The notes beneath the pieces are model-generated. The model was given only the letters and a program-made list of their open reading frames with translations. It was not told the DNA's origin and made no database searches. A stretch of 64,000 bases of DNA from Neobacillus cucumis. Lineage in GTDB: Bacteria; Bacillota; Bacilli; Bacillales; Cytobacillaceae. The stretch is from NCBI RefSeq assembly GCF_002860255.1, contig NZ_PGVE01000078.1, forward strand, positions 22,604-86,603, written 5' to 3'. The translations under genes and the position numbers were made by a program. This document shows positions 57,705-64,000 of this stretch, in pieces (within the stretch, counting starts at the first letter, position 1; each line of letters starts with the position of its first letter).

Positions 57705-58910
57705 TTAAATTTCTCTGGATACGCCCTTTGTTGTCCATGTTTTTTGCCATGAGAGCTTTGCCATCAATATAATGACTAAACCAGCTAAACCAATTCCTGC
57801 ATAAACCAAAAAGCCTGGTGCATACGTACCTGTTATTTGTTTGAGTGTTCCAAGTATATTAGGTACAAAGAATCCGCCTATTCCTCCTGCTGCTCCCACA
57901 ATTCCGGTAATCCTCCCCATTTCTTCTTTAAATCTGTGAGGAATTAATTGGAAAACAGCCCCATTCCCCATTCCAAGGAAAAGCATGCCAAAGAATAATA
58001 AAGTGGTTACAAGTGCGAGTGGTGGAAGCTGGCTTACTCCGAACATACATAGAGCCACAGCAATGAATAAAAAGGTTAAAAGACGGACGCCTCCTATTTT
58101 ATCGGCAATGGCCCCGCCAACCGGACGGAAAAAGCTGCCGGCTGCTACACAAAGTGTAACAAAGTCACCAGCACTAACCTTAGATAATTGATATTGATCA
58201 ACAAAGAAGATGCTTAAAAAGCTTGATAATCCGACAAACCCACCAAAGGTAACACTGTAAAGTAAGCAGAAAAACCAGGTATCTTTCTGTTTAAAAAGGG
58301 TGAAATATTTTGCGTTCTCCTTTGATGAAGGTTGAGCAGGTGCATCTTTAGCCATCAACACATAAAGGACAAAAACAATAGAAAGAGGAATAAGAGCTAA
58401 TCCAATCACATTATGCCAGCCAATATTTTCAGCAAGACGCGGGCCGAATAGAGTTGCAAATAGAGTTCCGCTGTTACCGGCCCCGGCTATCCCCATGGCT
58501 AATCCTTGTAAATGCGGTGGATACCAGCGGCTTGCCATTGGGATGGCCGCTGCAAAACTTGCCCCTGCTACCCCAAGCAGGATTCCAATCAAATAAAGTT
58601 CGGTTAAGGTCTGTCCAAATAACCAGCCCCAAACGAGAGGCACCATCGTGACTAGCATTCCGATAATGGCTGTTTTTCTCGGGCCAATTCGGTCGGTTAG
58701 GACACCAAGGATTAGACGGAAAAATGATCCGCTCAGGATAGGCACCCCGACAATAAAGCCTTTTTGTGCAGGAGATAGACCGAAGTCTTTCGTAATAAAA
58801 ACCCCTAGAGCCCCTAATATTACCCAAATCATAAAACTAACATCAAAGTATAAAAATGACGCAACTAATGATGGCGCATGGCCACTTTTTTTAAGCTCGG
58901 CTAACTTCAT
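57705..58910 (-). CDS. nasA: Nitrate transporter NasA (NarK/NasA MFS family)
   Basis: The 401-aa protein has 12 predicted membrane helices. Near the N terminus DVSFMIWVILGALGVFITKDFGLSP is present, followed by the MFS motif GVLTDRIGPRKTA near residue 70 and the nitrate signature GAGNSGTLFATLFGPRLAE near 145; a second signature with NGAVFQLIPHRF is near 310. The gene is divergent from nasBC and has the strong ribosome site GGAGGAG. In B. subtilis the same divergent layout is controlled by TnrA. A 27-aa ORF lies between its promoter region and start. Confidence 0.92.
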   Translation of the reverse strand: MKLAELKKSGHAPSLVASFLYFDVSFMIWVILGALGVFITKDFGLSPAQKGFIVGVPILSGSFFRLILGVLTDRIGPRKTAIIGMLVTMVPLVWGWLFGQTLTELYLIGILLGVAGASFAAAIPMASRWYPPHLQGLAMGIAGAGNSGTLFATLFGPRLAENIGWHNVIGLALIPLSIVFVLYVLMAKDAPAQPSSKENAKYFTLFKQKDTWFFCLLYSVTFGGFVGLSSFLSIFFVDQYQLSKVSAGDFVTLCVAAGSFFRPVGGAIADKIGGVRLLTFLFIAVALCMFGVSQLPPLALVTTLLFFGMLFLGMGNGAVFQLIPHRFKEEMGRITGIVGAAGGIGGFFVPNILGTLKQITGTYAPGFLVYAGIGLAGLVIILMAKLSWQKTWTTKGVSREI

Positions 58911-58976
58911 AATTGTACTTCTCCTCCTTTAAGATTCAATATCTAGATACCAACTGCCTTTGCCTTCGAGATCTTA

Positions 58977-59060
58977 CTACCAGCCAACATTAGGCTTTTT
59001 TGAAAAAACAACCTTTCCTACCAGCAGCAAAAATGAAAATAAATTAATTTTTTTAACCAT
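58977..59060 (-). CDS. 27-aa ORF upstream of nasA (leader or small membrane peptide)
   Basis: Read on the minus strand from 59060, the peptide begins MVKKINLFSFLLLVGKVVFS and ends KKPNVGW before TAG. GTTGGAGGTCC places GGAGG six bases before the ATG, a stronger site than many real genes here. It is hydrophobic in the middle with lysines at both ends, and stops 66 bases before the nasA ATG. It could be a leader peptide or a small membrane protein. I do not recognise it. Confidence 0.5.
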   Translation of the reverse strand: MVKKINLFSFLLLVGKVVFSKKPNVGW

Positions 59061-59164
59061 ATAGGACCTCCAACTAATTTTTATTTTTTTGCATGTTGTT
59101 AGAATAGTCTGTCAATGCGGCTTTGTCATGAATGTTGTGAGGTCTTCTGACATAAAAACTTTCG

Positions 59165-59181
59165 TGTTAGGAAATGTAACA
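59165..59181 (+). promoter_or_regulatory. TnrA/GlnR-type box upstream of nasB
   Basis: TGTTA-GGAAATG-TAACA fits the TnrA/GlnR consensus TGTNA-N7-TNACA exactly. Its centre is about 35-40 bases upstream of the TATGAA -10 candidate, suitable for activation under nitrogen limitation. It may serve both divergent genes. Confidence 0.75.
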
Positions 59182-59267
59182 TGAATGATTTCTATGAGGA
59201 GAACTTATGAAATAATAAACGATATTCATGGCTATGGAAGGTACTCTTACAATGCTGGAGGTTTGTT

Positions 59268-61610
59268 ATGAAAAAGCAAAAGCTAGTATTAGTAGGCAAC
59301 GGAATGGCAGGTGTCCGTTGTATTGAAGAAATTTTAACACTGGATCCCGGTGCTTTTGATATTACGATTTTTGGCAGAGAGCCTCATGTGAACTATAATC
59401 GTATTCTTTTGTCCAGTGTGCTGCAGGGCAGTGTATCAATTAATGACATTTTCATAAATGATCACAAATGGTATGAGGATCATCATATTCAACTCTTTAC
59501 AGGGGAAACCGTGGTAAAGATTGATAAGGAACATCAAATGGTGATGACAGATAAGGGTCAGAAAGTCCCCTATGACCGGCTGATTATTGCGACTGGTTCT
59601 ATCCCGTTTCTCATTCCGATACCTGGTGCTGAAAAGGATGGAGTGACCACATTTCGAACGATTGAGGACTGTCAGACACTCATGGAAACAGCGAAGCACT
59701 ATAAAAGGGCAGCGGTGATTGGCGGCGGTTTATTAGGTCTAGAGGCGGCAAGAGGATTAATCAATCTTGGAATGGAAGTAAGTGTCATCCATAATGGCGC
59801 TTATTTATTAGAAAGGCAATTAGATCAGACAGCAGCTAAAGTGCTTCAAGAAGACTTGGAAGAACAAGGAATGAAGTTTCTTTTTGCAAAAAAAACTCAA
59901 GAAATAATCGGAAATCATCGTGTGGAAGGACTAATCTTTAGTGATGGAACTAGGTTAGACGTCGATTTAGTCGTAATGGCTGCAGGAGTGAGGCCGAATG
60001 TTCAGTTAGCCAGGGAAAGTGGAATAGAAGTGAATCGTGCCATCCTCGTCAACGATTTTTTACAAACAAGCGTTGAAAACATCTACGCTGTCGGAGAATG
60101 TGTGGAGCATCGCGGAAATGTATATGGGTTGGTAAAGCCGCTTTATGAACAAGGGAAGGTATTAGCCCAGCATCTTTGCGGCAGGGAGGACCAAGGGTAT
60201 GAGGGTTCTGTTCTATCGACACAATTAAAAATATCTGGTATCGATGTTTTCTCTGCAGGGCATTTTTATGGAGATTCCAACTCAAAGTCCATTCAATATT
60301 ATGATGAAGTTCGTCGAGTTTATAAAAAAGTAGTCTTTCAGGAAGATCGAATGATTGGCGCGATTCTTTATGGGGATACAAGAGATCGTACGAGACTGCT
60401 AGATATTATTCATAATAAGAAAGATGTGTCAGACCTTAACAAACATGCCTTGTTTCATGCCGATCCTGAGTCTTCAGTTGCAGCCATGTCTTTAAATGAA
60501 ATGATTTGTAATTGTAATGGAGTAACGAAGGGTGCCATTATCGAGGCTGTTCAAACAAAAGGATTAACCACTGTGGAACAAGTAAAAAAGTGTACAAAAG
60601 CTTCGAGCTCTTGCGGAGGCTGCAAATCCTCTGTTGCGGAACTTCTAGCCTATATAAAAAGTGATGAATGTAATGAAAGTGTTAAGCCGAAAACCATGTG
60701 TGCCTGCACTGCCTTGACAGAAGATGAGGTGGTTCAAAAGATGCAGCTGCTTGGCTTGAGTAATCTCCAAGAAGTAATGGAAAAACTGAATTGGAAAAAT
60801 AAAAATGGCTGCAGTACATGCCGTCCGGCAATCGAGTACTATTTAGGAATGATTTACCCTGAATATGAAACCAAACAGGAAGTTTATTTAGAGAATGAAC
60901 AGATGAAGGCCATTGTTCAGGTGAATGGTACCTATACAGTAATCCCTCAAATGTATGCGGGGATCACATCTGCGGAACAGCTGCGCAACATTGCAGATGT
61001 AGCTGAGAAGTATGGAATAACAAATATGGCAATTACCAGTGAGCAAAGGATTCATTTAATGGATATAAAAAAAGAAGTCCTGCAGGGAGTTTGTGCTGAC
61101 CTAAAATTGCCTCTAAGCACCACCTTTGGCCATATGGTGCAAAATATAAAAACGTGCATCGGAGAACATGTTTGTCATTGTGATAAACAGCGATCCCTAG
61201 GCTTAGCTGTCACACTTGAGAGAAACCTAGAAGGATTAAAAACCCCCTACCGTATAAAAATGGGAATCTCTGCGTGCATGCATAATGGGGCTGGCTCTAC
61301 CACAAAAGATATCGGAATCATTGGAATGGGCAGAGGCTGGGAAATCTATGCAGGCGGCAGCAGCGGTAGAGTTGTTCGCACAGGAGAATTATTAACCGTT
61401 GCTCCTTCTGACGAAGAAGCTGTTGAAATCATCATGGGGCTGATTCAATATTACCGGGAATCAGCCAATTATCTGGAGCGTACATGGCAATGGTTAGAAA
61501 GAGTAGGATTAATCCATGTGAGGGAAGTCTTATTTGACCAAGAGATCCGTCAGGAATTGTTAAGGCGCTTGGATGAAGACCTGTCGGTGAGAAAAAAGGT
61601 TTTACGATAA
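59268..61610 (+). CDS. nasB: Assimilatory nitrate reductase electron-transfer subunit NasB
   Basis: NasB passes electrons from NADH to NasC. The 780-aa protein has an N-terminal FAD/NAD domain (LVGNGMAGVRCIEEIL near residue 6; AVIGGGLLGLEAA near 148), two BFD-like [2Fe-2S] regions (CNCNGVTKGAI...CGGCKSSV near 410-460; CACTALTEDE...GCSTCRPAI near 480-520) and a C-terminal sulfite/nitrite reductase-like region in which the canonical cluster-siroheme cysteines are not kept: CMHNG stands where CxxxC is expected. This distinguishes it from nitrite reductase NasD/NirB, which it otherwise resembles. The N terminus and the end (YYRES...VGLIHVREVLF) match recalled B. subtilis NasB. It is followed by nasC after 28 bases. 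Confidence 0.88.
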   Translation: MKKQKLVLVGNGMAGVRCIEEILTLDPGAFDITIFGREPHVNYNRILLSSVLQGSVSINDIFINDHKWYEDHHIQLFTGETVVKIDKEHQMVMTDKGQKVPYDRLIIATGSIPFLIPIPGAEKDGVTTFRTIEDCQTLMETAKHYKRAAVIGGGLLGLEAARGLINLGMEVSVIHNGAYLLERQLDQTAAKVLQEDLEEQGMKFLFAKKTQEIIGNHRVEGLIFSDGTRLDVDLVVMAAGVRPNVQLARESGIEVNRAILVNDFLQTSVENIYAVGECVEHRGNVYGLVKPLYEQGKVLAQHLCGREDQGYEGSVLSTQLKISGIDVFSAGHFYGDSNSKSIQYYDEVRRVYKKVVFQEDRMIGAILYGDTRDRTRLLDIIHNKKDVSDLNKHALFHADPESSVAAMSLNEMICNCNGVTKGAIIEAVQTKGLTTVEQVKKCTKASSSCGGCKSSVAELLAYIKSDECNESVKPKTMCACTALTEDEVVQKMQLLGLSNLQEVMEKLNWKNKNGCSTCRPAIEYYLGMIYPEYETKQEVYLENEQMKAIVQVNGTYTVIPQMYAGITSAEQLRNIADVAEKYGITNMAITSEQRIHLMDIKKEVLQGVCADLKLPLSTTFGHMVQNIKTCIGEHVCHCDKQRSLGLAVTLERNLEGLKTPYRIKMGISACMHNGAGSTTKDIGIIGMGRGWEIYAGGSSGRVVRTGELLTVAPSDEEAVEIIMGLIQYYRESANYLERTWQWLERVGLIHVREVLFDQEIRQELLRRLDEDLSVRKKVLR

Positions 61611-61638
61611 AGATGGAAGAGGAAGAAGGTGAGAAATC

Positions 61639-63789
61639 TTGACGGAATTGATGTTAAAGTATTTTCGGACAAAACAAAAAGAAGTTCAAAAGGAAAAAAT
61701 ATATGAAACCCAATGTCCCTATTGCAGTATGCAATGTAAGATGCAATTAATTGAACAGTCTGTGGTATCGAGGAAACAATATAAAACGGTTGGGAAGGAT
61801 AATCCCACCACCCAGGGCCGTATATGTATTAAAGGCATGAATGCCTATCAGCATGCGTTTAATAGGGAGCGACTAAAATATCCCATGTTAAAGGTAAATG
61901 GGGAATTTGTTCGTATTACATGGGAGCAGGCATTAGAGTATATAAAAAATAATTTTACTAGAATACAAGAAGAAGATGGGCTGAATGCCTTAGCAGTCTA
62001 TGGAAGTGCGTCGATTACTAATGAAGAAGCATATTTGCTTGGAAAATTTGCCCGCGTGGCATTAAAAACGAAATATATCGATTATAATGGCCGGTTATGT
62101 ATGTCAGCTGCAGCATCAGCTGCCAGTCAAACGTTTGGCATGGACAGAGGCTTCACCAATAGCCTGTCTGAAATTCCATTTACCCGTTGTATTATTTTAG
62201 CAGGGACCAATATTGCTGAATGCCAGCCAACCATCATGCCGTATTTTGAGGAAGCGAAAGCAAACGGTGCCTTTCTTATCGCGATAGATCCACGAGAAAC
62301 AGCAACCACAAAACTCGCAGACCTTCATTTAAAATTGAAACCGGGAACAGACGCAGCATTGGCAAACGGTCTATTAAAGGTCATTATTGAGGAAAACTAT
62401 GTGGATGATGCCTTCATTCAGGATCGTGCGCAGGGTTTTCAAGAGGTTAAAGAATACATTACTTCATTGGATTTAGAGGAGATAGGGGAAATAACGGGAG
62501 TTCCTATAAGCCAGATTCGAAAAGCAGCGGCCAAGTTTGGAAAAGAAGAAACAGGAATGATCTTTACTGCGAGAGGAGTCGAGCAGCAAACAGATGGATC
62601 ATCCGCTGTCCGTAATTTCCTTAATATCCTTATTACTACAGGCAAACTAGGAAGACCGAATTGTGGTTATGGAGCGATTACAGGACAAGGGAATGGTCAA
62701 GGGGCTAGGGAGCATGGACAAAAGGCAGATCAGCTCCCCGGATATCGATCCATTGAAAATGAAGAACACCGGGAATATGTAGCAAGTGTATGGGGAATCG
62801 ATCCTGCTGAGTTACCGGGAAAAGGGGTCTCGGCTTATGAAATCATGGAGAAAATCCATGAGGGGGAAATTACCGGCATGTTTTTAATGTGCTCCAATCC
62901 TATTGTCTCTAACCCAAATGCCCCTTTTGTCAAGAATGCTTTAAAGAAATTAAAATTTTTAGTTGCGGTCGATTTATTTGTTTCAGAAACTGCCAGACTA
63001 GCAGATTTAATATTACCGACATCTTCTTATCTAGAGGATCAAGGGACCATGACAAATGTAGAAGGAAGAGTCACATTAAGGGAAGCGAGCTGCCCGCTTC
63101 CGGGAGAAGCCAAACATGATTGGCAGATCATTGTGGATATTGCCCATGCTCTCGGAAAGGAAAAATACTTTTCTTTTTCCTCTGCTGAAGAAATTTTTAA
63201 TGAGCTGCGATTGGCAAGCCAAGGAGGAATGGCGGATTATTATGGGATTACCTATGAACGGTTACGAAAAGAAGGCGGCATTTTGTGGCCATGTCCCGAC
63301 CTTCTGCATAAAGGGACCATGAGACTTTTCGAAACTTCCTTTGCTCATCGTGATGGCAAGGCAGTGATGGCAGTGGTGCCAAATAAACCAGTTGTACCAA
63401 AAGAAGAGACAGGTAAAGAGTACCCATTGTATTTAACCACAGGAAGAGTCATGTCCCATTACTTAACGGGGGTCCAGACAAGGAGAAGTCCAGCCTTGGC
63501 TGCCAGAAATATTGAATCCTATATGGAAATTCATCCACAAACGGCGGAGGAGTATCAGATCCCCGATCAGTCTTTAGTGAAAATTGAATCACGAAGAGGG
63601 AGTATCATCGTTAGGAGTAAATATTCGGAGGCTATTCGTCCAGATACCGTTTTTGTCCCTTTTCATTGGGCAGACTCACAAAATGTGAATAATCTGGTGG
63701 GAAAGGAATTAGACCCTGTCTGCAGAATGCCTGGATTTAAATTAAGTGCTGTTAAGGTATCCCCGGTAAATGATGTATATGCCAATTAA
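61639..63789 (+). CDS. nasC: Assimilatory nitrate reductase catalytic subunit NasC
   Basis: NasC reduces nitrate to nitrite at a Mo-bisMGD centre. The 716-aa protein has the N-terminal 4Fe-4S motif CPYCSMQC...GRICIKGMNA near residues 26-70, MSAAASAASQTFGMDRG near 155, AIDPRETATTKLADLHL and the C-terminal dinucleotide-binding domain with TTGRVMSHYLTGVQTRRSP near residue 610. It begins with TTG after GAAGAAGGTGAG. A terminator follows directly, so the nasDEF genes of the B. subtilis operon are not here. Confidence 0.92.
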   Translation: MTELMLKYFRTKQKEVQKEKIYETQCPYCSMQCKMQLIEQSVVSRKQYKTVGKDNPTTQGRICIKGMNAYQHAFNRERLKYPMLKVNGEFVRITWEQALEYIKNNFTRIQEEDGLNALAVYGSASITNEEAYLLGKFARVALKTKYIDYNGRLCMSAAASAASQTFGMDRGFTNSLSEIPFTRCIILAGTNIAECQPTIMPYFEEAKANGAFLIAIDPRETATTKLADLHLKLKPGTDAALANGLLKVIIEENYVDDAFIQDRAQGFQEVKEYITSLDLEEIGEITGVPISQIRKAAAKFGKEETGMIFTARGVEQQTDGSSAVRNFLNILITTGKLGRPNCGYGAITGQGNGQGAREHGQKADQLPGYRSIENEEHREYVASVWGIDPAELPGKGVSAYEIMEKIHEGEITGMFLMCSNPIVSNPNAPFVKNALKKLKFLVAVDLFVSETARLADLILPTSSYLEDQGTMTNVEGRVTLREASCPLPGEAKHDWQIIVDIAHALGKEKYFSFSSAEEIFNELRLASQGGMADYYGITYERLRKEGGILWPCPDLLHKGTMRLFETSFAHRDGKAVMAVVPNKPVVPKEETGKEYPLYLTTGRVMSHYLTGVQTRRSPALAARNIESYMEIHPQTAEEYQIPDQSLVKIESRRGSIIVRSKYSEAIRPDTVFVPFHWADSQNVNNLVGKELDPVCRMPGFKLSAVKVSPVNDVYAN

Positions 63790-63800
63790 ATAACTGAAAG

Positions 63801-63831
63801 AAAGGTGCAGGTTTGGGCTCTGCACCTTTTC
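63801..63831 (+). terminator. Terminator after nasC
   Basis: AAAGGTGCAG and CTGCACCTTT pair perfectly over ten bases, followed by T and C. Confidence 0.8.
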
Positions 63832-63944
63832 TTGTTTCACTCTCTCCTAAACTCTACCAGTTATTCTAGCATTCCTCTATTTATATAATTAATATATAAT
63901 AAAAATATTAATTTATCTAATTGTGAGATAGAAAGGGTATTTTT

Positions 63945-64000
63945 ATGGAATTAAGACAGTTAAAATACTTTATTGAGGTTGCTAGATTTGAGCACTTTTC
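63945..64000 (+). CDS. LysR-family regulator, N-terminal end (partial)
   Basis: The ATG at 63945 opens a frame reading MELRQLKYFIEVARFEHF, the standard start of LysR proteins, and runs off the window. GAAAGGG precedes it. It lies after the nasBC terminator; its target is not visible. Confidence 0.8.
   Translation, partial: MELRQLKYFIEVARFEHF

Larger units (their letters stand above)
58911..59267. other. Divergent nasA/nasB control region
   Basis: The gap holds the TnrA-type box at 59165-59181, the small ORF at 58977-59060 on the minus strand, and a likely nasB -10 TATGAA near 59206. TGTTAGAATAGTCTGTCA near 59096 resembles a degraded second half-site pair but does not fit the spacing. Confidence 0.5.

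Noticed and set aside
59268..61610. Annotation as assimilatory nitrite reductase large subunit (NirB/NasD)
   Set aside because: The siroheme/4Fe-4S cysteine motif is broken (CMHNG in place of CxxxC), and the ends match NasB. Followed by nasC, it is the electron-transfer subunit.
1..64000. CRISPR array, insertion sequence, prophage or integrase gene
   Set aside because: I found no regularly spaced repeats, transposase, integrase or phage structural motifs on either strand.

Overview
The window is 64 kb of a low-GC, endospore-forming Bacillaceae chromosome (Bacillus/Neobacillus type) from the origin-proximal left arm. The gene order yyaE, ychF, rpsF-ssb-rpsR, yybS-gdpP-rplI-dnaB, purA, walRKHIJ-htrA-rlmH matches that part of the Bacillus subtilis chromosome, and a tripartite ger spore germination operon shows a spore former. 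I see no rRNA operon, prophage, insertion sequence or CRISPR array. Species cannot be fixed from the sequence alone.

Layout. 1-11.8 kb is conserved core: the end of an MscS channel, DUF951, a molybdopterin oxidoreductase, the YchF GTPase, the S6/SSB/S18 operon behind a structured leader, the c-di-AMP phosphodiesterase GdpP with YybS and L9, replicative helicase, and PurA behind PurR-type boxes. 11.85-12.5 kb is a tRNA operon (Lys, Glu, Asp, Phe) preceded by an orphan 5' half of tRNA-Lys. 12.8-22.2 kb is the cell-wall control block: an M23 endopeptidase, walR-walK-walH-walI-walJ, an HtrA-like protease, a 52-aa CxxH/CxxC protein and rlmH, with a tight cluster of DnaA boxes in front of rlmH.

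22.3-33.9 kb is accessory: a LysR regulator; two diverged, oppositely oriented copies of a two-gene cassette (YkhA-like thioesterase plus an unknown 123-aa protein); an EAL phosphodiesterase paired with a two-TM SLATT-like membrane protein; a GDP-L-fucose synthesis cluster with a GT10 fucosyltransferase; and an MBL-fold hydrolase divergent from an Lrp/AsnC regulator. 34.2-42.8 kb is a hexuronate catabolism region (UxuA, KDPG aldolase, KDG kinase, UxaA, two zinc dehydrogenases, GntR and AraC regulators) with repeated GntR-type operators. 42.8-50.8 kb holds a TetR-controlled nitroreductase/monooxygenase pair, a long structured intergenic repeat, an L,D-transpeptidase, an SDR, the RsbQ-RsbP energy-stress pair and an epimerase. 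50.8-54.9 kb is the ger operon. 55.2-57.5 kb has an SGNH hydrolase and a second L,D-transpeptidase. 57.7-63.8 kb is assimilatory nitrate uptake and reduction (nasA divergent from nasBC) with a TnrA-type box and an unlisted 27-aa ORF ahead of nasA. The window ends in a LysR gene.

Leads most worth follow-up: the EAL+SLATT operon, the DnaA-box cluster and parS-like sites, the fucosylation cluster, the duplicated thioesterase cassette, the nasA-leader mini-ORF, the half tRNA and the structured repeat at about 44.65-44.93 kb. All identifications come from reading motifs and recalled family sequences; no database search was run.
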